From assembly GCF_001613245.1 (NCBI RefSeq), contig NZ_BDBZ01000002.1, forward strand, positions 620,001-684,000: a DNA stretch of 64,000 bases, in the 5' to 3' direction. Of the stretch, positions 8,292-21,162 are shown in pieces. The position numbers and the translations under genes are program-made. Numbering within the stretch: the first letter of the stretch is position 1; each line of letters begins with the position of its first letter. The notes under the pieces were generated by a model. It was not told the DNA's origin. It was given only the letters and a program-made list of their open reading frames with translations, and made no database searches. Source of the stretch: Nocardia speluncae NBRC 108251. Its GTDB lineage: Bacteria; Actinomycetota; Actinomycetes; Mycobacteriales; Mycobacteriaceae.

Positions 8292-10958
8292 TCAGCCGAT
8301 TTCCAAGGGGTCGATCTGCACGCGCGCCGAAGTCTCCGTCCGCTGACTACTGCGGACGGCCTGCGCCGCGGTCAGCGCCCGTGCCAGCGCACCGCCCTGC
8401 GACCGGGGGACGCGTAACAGCACCCGCTCGACCTCCACCGGTTCACCACGGTCGTCGTCGGTGCGGCGGCCCGACGGTTTACGCGCGGTGCCGGGCAGCG
8501 GTACCGGGCCCAGCACTTCGGCGGCGCCGGGAAGTTCGGTCACCGCGAGTAGCTCGGCAACCGCATCGGGAGTCCCGTCGATCGCGGCCATCCGGACCGC
8601 GGGCGGGAACCCGACCTCCGTGCGCTGGGCGAGTTCGGCGCCCGCATGCCCGGCCGGGTCCCACCGCAGCAGCGCCTGCACGGTCGGCACACCCGGATCC
8701 GCCATCACCAATACCCGGCCCGCGGGTTTCACCAGGGCGGCGGCACCCAGCCAGCGGCGCAGGGTGTCCTCGGCGGCACGGAGATCGGCACGGCCCAGCA
8801 GCGCCCATCCGTCCAGCAGCAAACCGACCCCGTAACCACCGGGTAGCAGTGGTTCGGCGCCGACGGTGGCCACCACAACCTGCGGTCCCGGTTCAACTGT
8901 GTCGAGCATCGCGGCGCCGCTCGACCCCCGAATCGGCACCCCGGGAAATGCCCGGCCCAGTTCCTCCGCCGTCCGGGCAACGCCGATGACCACGGCGCGC
9001 AGCACCCGGCCACCGCAGCCGGGACAGCGAAACGCGGCCTCGGTCCGCCCGCACCACCGGCACACCGGACTGTGGGCGACCTGCGCGGCGGGATCCGCGG
9101 GACCGTCCTCCGGTAGCGACAGCGGGCCCACACACTGCCGGCAGCGGGCGGGGGTGCGGCATTTGGTGCAGGCCAGAGCCGGGACATACCCGCGGCGGGG
9201 TACCTGCACCAGCACGCCCTCCCCCGCGGCGAGTGCCTGGCGGGCAGCGGCGAAGGCGGCACCCGGAATCCGGACCGCGCGCGCGATGGGGTCGCGGTCG
9301 AGTGCCGCGTCCGAATCCCCCGGCGCGCCGATCCGGGGCGAGGCCGCCCGTACCGTGGCGCGGTCGGCGAGAAGATCGTGCGCCCAGCCCGACTCCACCA
9401 CCGCCTGGACCTCCGCAGTCCGCGCGAAACCGGCGGCCACGAACGCTGCTCCGGTCTCGTGCGCCCGCAGCATCGCCACTTCCCGGGCGTGCGGATACGG
9501 GGACCGAGGTTCGGCGTAGGTGTCGTCACCGTCGTCCCAGATCGCGATGAGCCCCAGATCGGCGGCCGGCGCGAAAACGGCGCTGCGGGTGCCGACCACC
9601 ACGCGTGCGGTCCCACGCAGGACTGCCAACCAGCGCCGATATCGTGCTGCCGGACCCAGCCCCGCCGAGAGCCCGGCCGCCGAATCCCCGACCAGCGATT
9701 CGCATTCGCGCAGCACCCGGTCCAGGTCGCGCTGGTCGGGCACCATCAGAATTGCGCTGCGTCCACCGGCCACCACGACGGCCGCCAGTTCGGCGAGCCG
9801 GCGTGCCCAGTCCTCACCCGGCAGCGCCTGCCACGCGGCGCGCACACCTTTGCGCCCGGCAACTGCGGTGAGAAACGATTCCCCGTGCCGATACCGCTGC
9901 CAGGCCGAGAGGTCGACGTCGGCCGGAACGGTTCCGGGGCCGGCCTCCGGATCGGCAGCTGATCGTCCGCCACCGGGTATTGCCCCACTGTCCTCGGGAG
10001 GGGCGCCCGGGCCCCGGTGTGCCGAACCCGGCATCTCCGTCGATGCGGCCGCATGCCGTGGATCACCAGCACCTGGGCCTGTCACCCCCGAGGGATCGTG
10101 GGCGACTCGCGTTTCGAGTGGTACCGAAGGCCCGGCCGGCGAAGCGCTCGACGCGGCACTGGCATGGAGCCGTCCGAGCTCCGACCCTCGATCGCCGTAT
10201 TCTCGGCCCTCCGGGGCCTGCCGCCGGTCCGCGTCCGTCGCGACGGCAACCCCGGGTCGGGCCAGCGACCGATCGCCACCGTCCAACGTCCCCGCGATAC
10301 CTTCCGAGGCCGGCCGGCCGTCGACCGGCGTTTGCTCGACACCGGCCGATTCCGGAGCACCGTCAGAGGACACGTGGGCACCGAGCACCGTGTGTCCGGT
10401 ACCTGCCGATACCGGCCGGTCACCCGCCGGCGCCGGCTCGGGCCCGACCGCGCCCGCTTCCCCGGCGGCCTGTCCTGTCACTGCCGGTCGGTCGGTGCTG
10501 CCAGGCGCCGCCGCCGGGACAGCTCCACCCGATTCCTTCTTCCCGGCGCCACCGTTTTCCACTCGCGCGTGCCGGGGCGGTATCGCCAAACGCAGGACGT
10601 CGGCGCGGGTGCCGGCGCACCGGGCGGCCACGGTTGTGGCGAGCCGAAGGATCTCCGGGGTGAGTACTTGTTCTGCCGACACCACCCGTTCCAGCCGCAC
10701 CAGCTTCCCGGGATGGCCGGTCTCGGTATGCCGCGACAACAGATAGCCGTCCACGAGCCGCCCGGCGAAACGCACCCGGACCCGCACTCCCGGCCGGGCG
10801 ATCTCGTCCAGTTCCGGCGGCACCAGATAGTCGAAATCGCGGTCGAGATGGGCCGGGGTGAGCAGGGGAAGCACCCGGGCGATCGGATGCGATACGGGTT
10901 GCCGGCCAGGACGGGAAGATTTCTCGGCTCGGCCCCGTCCCGCCGAAGCAGCCGACAC
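8292..10958 (-). CDS. priA: Primosomal protein N' (PriA-like, helicase motifs degenerate)
   Basis: Replication-restart protein. The N-terminal 3'-DNA-binding domain is clear (PIARVLPLLTPAHLDRDFDY, RPGVRVRVRFAGRLVDGYLL). The zinc-binding cysteines follow (ACTKCRTPARCRQC, VCRWCG, FRCPGCGG). Where helicases have a P-loop, near residue 365, this protein has VAGRKGVRAAW, and the Walker B region reads AIWDDGDDTY; actinobacterial PriA is known to lack recognisable helicase motifs. A Pro/Ala/Gly-rich insertion of ~210 residues (about 135-347) lengthens it to 888 residues against roughly 650 in mycobacteria. Start uncertain: GTG at 10958 lies in a hairpin; GTG at 11006 is an alternative. Confidence 0.9.
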   Translation of the reverse strand: MSAASAGRGRAEKSSRPGRQPVSHPIARVLPLLTPAHLDRDFDYLVPPELDEIARPGVRVRVRFAGRLVDGYLLSRHTETGHPGKLVRLERVVSAEQVLTPEILRLATTVAARCAGTRADVLRLAIPPRHARVENGGAGKKESGGAVPAAAPGSTDRPAVTGQAAGEAGAVGPEPAPAGDRPVSAGTGHTVLGAHVSSDGAPESAGVEQTPVDGRPASEGIAGTLDGGDRSLARPGVAVATDADRRQAPEGREYGDRGSELGRLHASAASSASPAGPSVPLETRVAHDPSGVTGPGAGDPRHAAASTEMPGSAHRGPGAPPEDSGAIPGGGRSAADPEAGPGTVPADVDLSAWQRYRHGESFLTAVAGRKGVRAAWQALPGEDWARRLAELAAVVVAGGRSAILMVPDQRDLDRVLRECESLVGDSAAGLSAGLGPAARYRRWLAVLRGTARVVVGTRSAVFAPAADLGLIAIWDDGDDTYAEPRSPYPHAREVAMLRAHETGAAFVAAGFARTAEVQAVVESGWAHDLLADRATVRAASPRIGAPGDSDAALDRDPIARAVRIPGAAFAAARQALAAGEGVLVQVPRRGYVPALACTKCRTPARCRQCVGPLSLPEDGPADPAAQVAHSPVCRWCGRTEAAFRCPGCGGRVLRAVVIGVARTAEELGRAFPGVPIRGSSGAAMLDTVEPGPQVVVATVGAEPLLPGGYGVGLLLDGWALLGRADLRAAEDTLRRWLGAAALVKPAGRVLVMADPGVPTVQALLRWDPAGHAGAELAQRTEVGFPPAVRMAAIDGTPDAVAELLAVTELPGAAEVLGPVPLPGTARKPSGRRTDDDRGEPVEVERVLLRVPRSQGGALARALTAAQAVRSSQRTETSARVQIDPLEIG

Positions 10959-10988
10959 CCCCGGCGACTCGATGTCTCCGGGGGTGTC
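10954..10988 (-). terminator. Strong hairpin between metK and priA
   Basis: A perfect 11-bp inverted repeat, GACACCCCCGG / CCGGGGGTGTC with a 13-nt loop, lies 31 nt past the metK stop. It lacks a T-run. It is the best terminator-like stem in this cluster, but it also covers the likely priA GTG start, so it may act on priA translation instead. Confidence 0.6.
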
Positions 10989-11019
10989 GGCGGCAGGTTG
11001 CGGCACGCGGAACGCGGAC

Positions 11020-12231
11020 CTACTGCCCGGCGGCGGCGCGCAGTTTCTCCGCGCGATCCGTACGCTCCCAGGGCAGATCGATATCTGTGCGGCCGAAATG
11101 CCCGTAGGCCGCGGTCGGCGCGTAGATCGGGCGCAGCAGGTCCAGATCACGGATGATGGCGCCGGGACGTAGATCGAACACTTCGGTGATGGCGGCCGAG
11201 ATCTGGGCCGGATCGGTCTTCTCGGTGCCGAAGGTCTCCACGAACAGGCCGACAGGCGCCGCCTTCCCGATCGCGTACGCCACCTGGACCTCGACCTTCT
11301 CCGCCAGACCGGCGGCGACCACGTTCTTGGCGACCCAGCGCATGGCGTAGGCGGCCGAACGGTCGACCTTGGAGGGGTCCTTACCGGAGAACGCGCCACC
11401 ACCATGGCGGGCCATCCCCCCGTAGGTGTCGACGATGATCTTGCGCCCGGTGAGTCCCGCATCGCCCATCGGACCGCCGAGGACGAACTTGCCGGTCGGA
11501 TTGACCAGCAGCCGGATATCGGAGGTGTCCAGATCCGGGATGGCGATATCGGCCAATACGGCCTCGACGACTTTCTCTCGAATATCGGGTGCCAGCAGAT
11601 TGTCCAGGTCGATATCGGCGGCATGCTGCGTGGAGACGACCACGGTGTCCAGCCGGACCGCGCGATCGCCCTCGTATTCGATGGTGACCTGGGTTTTACC
11701 GTCGGGCCGCAGATACGGCAGCACACCGGTTTTGCGGACCTCGGTGAGCTTGCGGGACAACCGGTGCGCCAGGGCGATCGGCAGCGGCATCAGCTCCGGG
11801 GTGTCGGTGTTGGCGTAACCGAACATCAGGCCCTGATCACCGGCACCCTGCTGTTCGATCTCGTCCCCGGAACCGCCCACCCGCGCCTCGTGCGAGGTGT
11901 CGACACCCTGGGCGATATCCGGCGACTGGGAACCGATCGCGATATTGACGCCGCAGGAATTGCCGTCGAACCCCTTTGCCGAGGAGTCGTATCCGATCTC
12001 CAGGATCTTGTCCCGGACGATATGCGGAATATCCGCGTACGCCTCGGTGGTGACCTCGCCCGCGACATGCACCTGACCGGTGGTCACGAGGGTTTCCACG
12101 GCGACCCGGCTGCGCGGATCCTGGGCGAGCAGGGAGTCGAGGATGGAATCGCTGATGGCATCACAGATTTTGTCCGGGTGACCCTCGGTCACGGACTCAC
12201 TGGTGAATAGCCGGCTACCGGACGTGCGCAC
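11020..12231 (-). CDS. metK: S-adenosylmethionine synthetase
   Basis: Makes S-adenosylmethionine from methionine and ATP. All signatures are present: [22 protein letters not shown] (ATP/Met site), [12 protein letters not shown] (hexapeptide motif), and [16 protein letters not shown] (P-loop-like), followed by KPAPVGLF-type [15 protein letters not shown] prefer the GTG at 12231, which has AAGGAAACT just upstream and gives 403 residues; a TTG at 12249 would extend it by six (RKKET). It sits between coaBC and priA as in mycobacteria. No SAM riboswitch could be recognised upstream. Confidence 0.96.
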   Translation of the reverse strand: MRTSGSRLFTSESVTEGHPDKICDAISDSILDSLLAQDPRSRVAVETLVTTGQVHVAGEVTTEAYADIPHIVRDKILEIGYDSSAKGFDGNSCGVNIAIGSQSPDIAQGVDTSHEARVGGSGDEIEQQGAGDQGLMFGYANTDTPELMPLPIALAHRLSRKLTEVRKTGVLPYLRPDGKTQVTIEYEGDRAVRLDTVVVSTQHAADIDLDNLLAPDIREKVVEAVLADIAIPDLDTSDIRLLVNPTGKFVLGGPMGDAGLTGRKIIVDTYGGMARHGGGAFSGKDPSKVDRSAAYAMRWVAKNVVAAGLAEKVEVQVAYAIGKAAPVGLFVETFGTEKTDPAQISAAITEVFDLRPGAIIRDLDLLRPIYAPTAAYGHFGRTDIDLPWERTDRAEKLRAAAGQ

Positions 12232-12545
12232 AGTTTCCTTCTTCCTCAACGGTTACTCGTGTCCCGGATATGGACCGTAGCGCACGGCTCCGGTCGTGAC
12301 CCTGGACTCCCAGACTATTAGAACGCGCGGCCGGTTTGTGGTTCCGGACACCACACCGGACGGGTTTCCGGTCCGGGGCCCCGTCTGCCGGAACAGTCAC
12401 GGCGGACACCCCGCCGCAACGGCAGCACAACCAGTACGGGGCGCCGACGCTCGCGGCAAGAGTTCGGATCGCGATGAGTCGATTCTCCGCCGGGCCGATC
12501 AAGGCCCGAGCGGTCGTCGACACGGGAGGGAATTCAGCGGCGTGG
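12232..12545. other. Intergenic region upstream of metK
   Basis: These 314 bp separate coaBC from metK on the minus strand. A 6-bp GC hairpin (CGGCGG/CCGCCG, 12400-12416) is the only structure I see. No gene was found; the metK promoter is presumably here but no convincing hexamers could be assigned. Confidence 0.5.
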
Positions 12546-13793
12546 CTACGCGCCGCTACCGGATCTGGCCTGCTCGCGCAGGAGCGGGCCCAGGGCATCG
12601 AGGACACGGCTGGCCAGCAATGCCTTGGACCCGTGATCCAGGGCCTGTTCGCTGCCGTCGGCGCCGAGCAGCCAGCCGTCGTTGGTATCCACCTCGAATG
12701 CCTTACCGTCCCCTACGGCATTGACAACCAGCAGGTCACAGCCCTTCCGGGCGAGCTTGGCCCGAGCATAGGTGATCACATCGCCGTCCTCGTCGCCGGT
12801 TTCGGCAGCGAATCCGACGATGGCGGTACCGGGTAGCTGACCTTCGCGCCGCGCCTGGACCAGGCCCGCAAGGATATCCTCGGTCCGCGACAGCGCGATG
12901 CTGTCGGGTTCGTCCTTGCCCTTTTTGATCTTGGCCCCGGCGACAGACGTGGGCCGGAAATCGGCCACGGCGGCGGCCATGATCACCGCGTCCGCACCCA
13001 GTGCGTGTTTTTCGACGGCGGTCTTGAGCTGGTCGGCGGTCGTGATGTGCACCAGCTCCACGGCGGCGGGCGGCGCCATCTCGATGGTGTTCCCGGCGAT
13101 CAGCGTCACCTGCGCACCACGCTGAGCGGCCACCCGGGCCAGCGCATAGCCCTGTTTACCGGAACTGCGGTTACCCAGGAAACGCACCGGGTCCAGCGGT
13201 TCGCGGGTGCCACCAGCGGTGATCACGACCCGTTTACCGGCCAGATCTCGTGGTACGGCATCGGCGCGCTCCAGCAGCAGGGACGCCAGCCCGAAGATCT
13301 CCTCGGGTTCCGGTAGGCGGCCCGGACCGGTATCGGTACCGGTGAGCCGGCCCGACGCGGGTTCCATCACCGTCGCGCCGTGCGCGCGCAACGCGGCCAC
13401 ATTCGCCACAGTCGCCGCGTGCTCCCACATCTCGGTATGCATGGCCGGCGCGAACAGCACCGGACATCGGGCGGTGAGCAGAGTCGCGGTCAGCAGATCG
13501 TCGGCGCGGCCCTGTGCGGCACGGGCCATCAGATCGGCCGTGGCCGGGGCGATAACGACCAGCTCGGCTTCCTGCCCCAGCCGCACGTGCGGGACCTCGG
13601 GCACATCGGCGAACACCCCGGTATGCACCGGATGGCCGGACAGCGCCTCGAAAGTCGCCTTGCCGACGAACTGCAATGCCGCCTCGGTGGGGATCACCCG
13701 CACACTGTGGCCGGTCTCGGTGAACCGCCGCACCAGCGCGCACGCCTTGTACGCGGCGATACCGCCGCCCACCCCGACAACTACCCGCGCCAT
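12546..13793 (-). CDS. coaBC: Bifunctional phosphopantothenoylcysteine decarboxylase / phosphopantothenate-cysteine ligase
   Basis: Catalyses two consecutive steps of coenzyme A synthesis. The CoaC half (residues 1-~180) starts RVVVGVGGGIAAYKACALVR, has the catalytic-His region PHVRLGQEAELVVIAPATAD and the flavin-site APAMHTEMW. The CoaB half starts near 188 (KRVVITAGGTREPLDPVRFLGN), with SSGKQGYALA and AAAVADFRP, then a KIKKGK lysine motif. At 415 residues it is full length. It follows rpoZ with a 45-nt gap in the mihF-gmk-rpoZ-coaBC cluster. Confidence 0.96.
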   Translation of the reverse strand: MARVVVGVGGGIAAYKACALVRRFTETGHSVRVIPTEAALQFVGKATFEALSGHPVHTGVFADVPEVPHVRLGQEAELVVIAPATADLMARAAQGRADDLLTATLLTARCPVLFAPAMHTEMWEHAATVANVAALRAHGATVMEPASGRLTGTDTGPGRLPEPEEIFGLASLLLERADAVPRDLAGKRVVITAGGTREPLDPVRFLGNRSSGKQGYALARVAAQRGAQVTLIAGNTIEMAPPAAVELVHITTADQLKTAVEKHALGADAVIMAAAVADFRPTSVAGAKIKKGKDEPDSIALSRTEDILAGLVQARREGQLPGTAIVGFAAETGDEDGDVITYARAKLARKGCDLLVVNAVGDGKAFEVDTNDGWLLGADGSEQALDHGSKALLASRVLDALGPLLREQARSGSGA

Positions 13794-13838
13794 TGCGCGC
13801 CTCCTGCCCTATCGGCCGTTCACCCGGAAACTACCGGA

Positions 13839-14117
13839 TCATTCGCCTTCGGTGTGCTCGAGCAGATCGCTGTGGATCTCCCGCATCGCCACGGACAGCG
13901 GCTTCTCCTGCGGCAGCGGCTCGACCAGCGGGCCGACGTATTCGAGGATGCCGTCGCCGAGCTGGTTGTAGTAGTCGTTGATCTGGCGGGCACGTTTGGC
14001 GGCGTAGATCACCAGCGCGTACTTGGACGAGGTGCGGTCCAGCAGTTCGTCGATCGGCGGGTTGGTGAGGCCGATCGGAGTGTCGTAGGCGGGCGCGGCG
14101 ATATCCGTACTGCTCAC
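13839..14117 (-). CDS. rpoZ: RNA polymerase omega subunit
   Basis: Small RNA polymerase assembly subunit of 92 residues. The conserved omega core reads [20 protein letters not shown] and [18 protein letters not shown]; the tail [20 protein letters not shown] is typical of actinobacteria. A GTG start with AGGAG about 8 nt upstream is preferred over the longer frame reaching 14225, whose extra residues are Arg/Pro-rich and overlap gmk. It lies between gmk and coaBC. Confidence 0.96.
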   Translation of the reverse strand: MSSTDIAAPAYDTPIGLTNPPIDELLDRTSSKYALVIYAAKRARQINDYYNQLGDGILEYVGPLVEPLPQEKPLSVAMREIHSDLLEHTEGE

Positions 14118-14178
14118 TGAGGAAGCTCCTGCGGGGTCGGGGGCTCGGGTACGCGGCGGCTGGGCCGGGCGTATCCGG

Positions 14179-14763
14179 CTACGAATTGGAATTCGTGCTG
14201 ACGAACAACGATACCAACTGCGCACAGGCGCTGGTCACGGTGTCGTTCACGATCACGGTGTCGAACTCGTCACGTGCGGCCAATTCCACCCGTGCGGTCG
14301 CCAGCCGGCGTTCGATCACCTCAGGAGATTCGGTGCCACGACCGCGGAGCCGGTTCTCCAGCTCCGCCCAGCTGGGCGGAGCGAGGAACACCAGGACTGC
14401 CTCGGGCATCACTTGCCGGATCGAACGCGCACCCTCGAGGTCGACCTCGATCAGCACCGGCAGCCCTTCGGAAAGGGCGGCCCGCACCGGCACGGCCGGG
14501 GTCCCCGATCGCTGTAACCCACCGTGGATATCCGCCCATTCGAGCAGATCGCCGGCGGCGATCATCGCATCGAACTCGGCCCGGCTGACGAACCGGTAAT
14601 CGCGGCCGTCGACCTCGCCGGGACGCGGGTCCCGAGTGGTCGCCGACACGCTGAAAACCAGTTCCGGCAGCCGTTCGCGGACACAGCGCACCACGGTGGA
14701 CTTGCCCACGGCCGAGGGGCCGACCAGTACAACCAGCCGACCCTTCGTCATGTTCTCGATCAC
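14179..14763 (-). CDS. gmk: Guanylate kinase
   Basis: Phosphorylates GMP to GDP with ATP. The P-loop [14 protein letters not shown] is followed by the GMP-binding segment [21 protein letters not shown] and the lid region [19 protein letters not shown]. The length of 194 residues is normal. The GTG at 14763 (VIENMTKG) lies 8 nt after the mihF stop; an ATG at 14751 is an equally possible start and matches homologues slightly better. Confidence 0.95.
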   Translation of the reverse strand: MIENMTKGRLVVLVGPSAVGKSTVVRCVRERLPELVFSVSATTRDPRPGEVDGRDYRFVSRAEFDAMIAAGDLLEWADIHGGLQRSGTPAVPVRAALSEGLPVLIEVDLEGARSIRQVMPEAVLVFLAPPSWAELENRLRGRGTESPEVIERRLATARVELAARDEFDTVIVNDTVTSACAQLVSLFVSTNSNS

Positions 14764-14771
14764 CGAGGCTG

Positions 14772-15092
14772 TCAGGCGCCGAGGTCGAATTTGGCGAGCA
14801 GCGCTTTGCGCTGCCGATCGCCGAGACCACGCAACCGTCGGGTCGGAGCGATCTCGAGCTCGTTCATGATCTCCTCTGCCTTGACCTTGCCGACCTTGGG
14901 CAGGGCTTCCAACAGTGCGCGCACCTTCATCTTACCGATGATCTCATCGGTCTCGGCCTGGCCGAGGACCTCTTTCAAGTCGGTGCCGCCGCGCTTCAGG
15001 CGATCCTTGAGCTCCGCCCGAGCACGGCGAGCGGCAGCCGCCTTCTCCAGAGCAGCGGCGCGCTGCTCATCAGTCAGCTGGGGAAGGGCCAC
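14772..15092 (-). CDS. mihF: Mycobacterial-type integration host factor (mIHF)
   Basis: A nucleoid-associated DNA-binding protein characteristic of actinobacteria, needed for phage L5 integration in mycobacteria and for nucleoid organisation. Its 106 residues begin with a basic helix ([20 protein letters not shown]) and contain [18 protein letters not shown], a helix-two-turn-helix. The GTG start has GGAGG seven bases upstream. It leads the gmk-rpoZ-coaBC set, in the same order as in mycobacteria. A hairpin followed by GTTTT lies in its leader. Confidence 0.95.
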   Translation of the reverse strand: MALPQLTDEQRAAALEKAAAARRARAELKDRLKRGGTDLKEVLGQAETDEIIGKMKVRALLEALPKVGKVKAEEIMNELEIAPTRRLRGLGDRQRKALLAKFDLGA

Positions 15093-15124
15093 GGTTCCTC
15101 CGTCTCATCGTTCTGCATCAAAAC

Positions 15125-15143
15125 CTGCCGAACTACCCGGCAG
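15125..15143 (-). terminator. Hairpin with short T-run upstream of mihF
   Basis: On the minus strand CTGCCG-N7-CGGCAG is followed directly by GTTTTGAT. It ends about 32 nt before the mihF GTG, so it could end read-through from the pyr operon or act as an attenuator of mihF. The stem is only 6 bp. Confidence 0.35.
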
Positions 15144-15349
15144 TCTCAGCGACCGTACCCACGACGCTCTCGGATTGCGAACCCACCCCCCAGGTCAGGG
15201 CATGAATCGGACCCCGTAACACGCCCTTGCCCCCGGTCCCGCATCCCCGCTTGCCCATACCCGTACGACCATCGCGCCTACCACGAAATACCTTTTCAGC
15301 AGGGCATTTTGGCGCCGCGCGCCGGGTTGCGGCGCGATAGCCACCGGAC

Positions 15350-15358
15350 TTATCCACA
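15350..15358 (+). promoter_or_regulatory. DnaA-box-like 9-mer
   Basis: An exact TTATCCACA, the DnaA-box consensus, in the non-coding gap upstream of mihF. Isolated boxes can be regulatory or chance. There is no cluster that would suggest an origin. Confidence 0.3.
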
Positions 15359-15852
15359 GCCTGGCTACCTCCCAGCCGCCCTACCAGGAATTTTCTGGAT
15401 TTTTTTGCGGCAGCTGCGCCGCCGGAGCATTCGCCCCCCTCCGCGCGGTACTTCAGCGCCCTCCGGCCACCCCTTGGGCACCTCGCGAAGGGCGCCGCCG
15501 GCGAACTATCGAGAGCCGCGCCGCCGGAGGCCGGTGACCGCAGTGCAGAACCCGTCAGTGAAAGATTACGGGAGCGAGCCGGCGCGAGGGAAGATGTGCC
15601 GAACGCACAGAGCCGGATGCGGGCGCATGTACCTGTCCCGGCGGAGCGCCGCAACTGTCCGGCCGCGAACGGACCGCATCCGTTCGTCCACAGCCGGCCG
15701 CCCCCTGCACTTCAATGCGTGCAGGCCGCCGGCGGCGGGGCAACGCCGACGACAGCACCTCGTAGACAGGTCCACACACGACGTCGACGGCCTGCTACCC
15801 CCGCACACTCGGGCCGATAGCCCTGAAGTGATTTCCGCCCGCAGAGCGCCGA

Positions 15853-16674
15853 TCAACGCAGGAAGGCGAACTCCTCCTGGAAAGCCGCCAGCCGGTCACG
15901 CAGCGCCGGCACCGAAGGCCCTGCGCCGAGCACATCTCGCGAGACATTCGGAACCGCCGCCGGCCACACCGGTTCCGGGAGCAGTGCGCGAACCGCCGCC
16001 GCGGTGCCGCCCTGGGCGCCGACCCCGGGCAGGAGAACAGGCCCGTTCAATGCGCTGAGGTCGGGGATCTCGGTGAGCGTGGCGCCCACCACCACCCCGA
16101 CCGAACCCGGTTCTGTCCCCCGGTTGGTTTCCGCGGCGGCGTCGACAACGGTCTGGGCGAGGGTGCGCCCGTCCACCACGGCCCGCTGCACCTCGGCCGC
16201 CTCCGGATTCGAGGTGGCGGCCAGGACGAAAACACCACGCCCGTTGGCACGGGCCAGGTCCAGCGCGGGTTGCAGGGCACCGAATCCGAGATAGGGCGAA
16301 ACCGTCACCGCATCCGCGCCCAACCGCCCGTCACCGAGCCAGGTGCGGGCGTAGGCGGCCATGGTGGAGCCGATATCGCCGCGTTTGGCGTCGGCGAGAA
16401 CCAGGGTGCCGGAGCCGCGCAGCACCTCGATGGTGCGTTCGAGCACCGCGATTCCCGCCGAGCCGTAGGCCTCGAAAAACGCGACCTGTGGTTTGACCAC
16501 TGCCGCCATCCCGTCGAAGGCTTCCACGCAGATCTCGGCGAAGGTTTCCAGGCCGTTCGCATCGTCCGGCAGGCCCCAGGCGTCGAGCAGTGCGGGATGC
16601 GGGTCGATCCCGACGCAGATCGGCCCGTGCGTGCGCTTGGCCGCGGCCAGGCGCACGCCGAAGGTGGTTGTCAT
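15853..16674 (-). CDS. pyrF: Orotidine 5'-phosphate decarboxylase
   Basis: Decarboxylates OMP to UMP, the last step of the pathway. The 273 residues belong to the long actinobacterial PyrF type: [16 protein letters not shown] at the start, [13 protein letters not shown], and the catalytic [13 protein letters not shown]. The ATG at 16674 has GAGGA seven bases upstream and lies 10 nt after the carB stop; a longer frame to 16779 would run into carB and is rejected. It is the terminal gene of the pyr operon. Confidence 0.96.
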   Translation of the reverse strand: MTTTFGVRLAAAKRTHGPICVGIDPHPALLDAWGLPDDANGLETFAEICVEAFDGMAAVVKPQVAFFEAYGSAGIAVLERTIEVLRGSGTLVLADAKRGDIGSTMAAYARTWLGDGRLGADAVTVSPYLGFGALQPALDLARANGRGVFVLAATSNPEAAEVQRAVVDGRTLAQTVVDAAAETNRGTEPGSVGVVVGATLTEIPDLSALNGPVLLPGVGAQGGTAAAVRALLPEPVWPAAVPNVSRDVLGAGPSVPALRDRLAAFQEEFAFLR

Positions 16675-16684
16675 CGCCGCGTCC

Positions 16685-20040
<3,356 letters not shown>

Positions 20041-20041
<1 letters not shown>

Positions 20042-21162
20042 CAGGCTCCCTTCATCAGACCGGCGAACCGGTCGAACAAGTACGCGGCGTCATGGGGACC
20101 GGCGGCCGCTTCCGGGTGGTATTGCACGGAGAAGGCGCGACCGTCCACCAGCCGCACCCCTTCCACCGTGCCGTCGTTGGCGCAGACATGGCTCACCTCG
20201 GCCTTGCCGAACGGAGTGTCGAACTGTTCGCCGCGTTCACCTTCCAGCGCGAACCCGTGGTTCTGCGCGGTGATCGAGACGCGGCCGGTCTCGTGCTCGA
20301 CGACCGGGATATTGATCCCCCGGTGCCCGAACTTCATCTTGTAGGTACCGCGGCCGAGCGCACGGCCCAGGATCTGGTTACCGAAGCAGATACCGAACAG
20401 CGGTAGCCCTTTGTCCAGCAGCCCCTGGGTGAGGGCGACGGCGGTATCGGCGGTCGCCGGGTCGCCGGGGCCGTTGGACAGGAACGTGCCGTCCGGTTTC
20501 AGCTCCACAATTTTGTCCAGGCTCGTCGAGGACGGCACCACATGCACCCGCATCCCGCGCTGGGCGAACATGCGCGGGGTGTTGGATTTGATGCCGAGGT
20601 CCACCGCGACCACCGTGAACCGGGGCTCACCTTCGGGTTCGACGGTGTAGATCTCGTCGGTGCTGACCTCACCGGCCAGGTCGGCGCCGATCATCGACGG
20701 CTGCCCGGTGACCCGGGCCAGCAGTTCCGCGGGTTCGGCCAGCGCGGCACCGGAGAAGATCCCCGCCTTCATCGACCCGCGGCTGCGCAGATGCCGCACG
20801 ACCGCGCGGGTGTCGATCCCGGCGATACCGACGACGCTCTGCTGTTCCAGCTGCTCGGGCAGGCTCCCGGTGGCGCGCCAGTTGGAGTGCCGGCGAGCAG
20901 GGTCGCGCACGGCGTAGCCCGCAACCCAGATCTGTTGCGATTCGTCGTCCTCGTCGTTCCAGCCGGTGTTCCCGATCTGCGGGGCCGTGGCCACCACGAT
21001 CTGCCGGTGGTAGCTGGGGTCGGTGAGGGTTTCCTGGTAGCCGGTCATGGCGGTGCAGAACACCGCTTCACCGAGGGTCTGCCCGACCGCGCCGTAGGCG
21101 GTGCCACGGAAAATCCGCCCGTCCTCGAGGACCAGGGCCGCGGCTGCTGTCGTAGTCGTCAT
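20041..21162 (-). CDS. carA: Carbamoyl-phosphate synthase small (glutaminase) subunit
   Basis: Glutamine amidotransferase subunit supplying ammonia to CarB. The N-terminal domain reads [16 protein letters not shown] and [16 protein letters not shown]. The class I glutaminase domain has LSNGPGDPA, the nucleophile motif [16 protein letters not shown], and the His/Glu pair in [13 protein letters not shown]. Length is 373 residues. Its start overlaps the preceding membrane-protein gene by 4 nt (ATGA), and its stop overlaps carB by one. Confidence 0.97.

Larger units (their letters stand above)
15093..15852. other. 760-bp gap between pyrF and mihF without a recognisable gene
   Basis: The region holds no open frame with a family signature or good ribosome binding site; the frames that exist are Arg/Pro/Ala-rich composition artefacts. 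Visible items are a hairpin upstream of mihF (15125-15143) and an exact DnaA-box 9-mer at 15350. In M. tuberculosis the same slot holds a PE/PPE pair; no trace of it is visible here. Confidence 0.6.

Noticed and set aside
8292..11726. A single 1144-residue ORF starting inside metK and ending with priA
   Set aside because: The first ~250 residues are metK in another frame. PriA homology begins near 10900, so the start is placed at 10958.
12232..12545. SAM-sensing riboswitch upstream of metK
   Set aside because: No recognisable SAM riboswitch core was found by eye; a covariance-model search would be needed.
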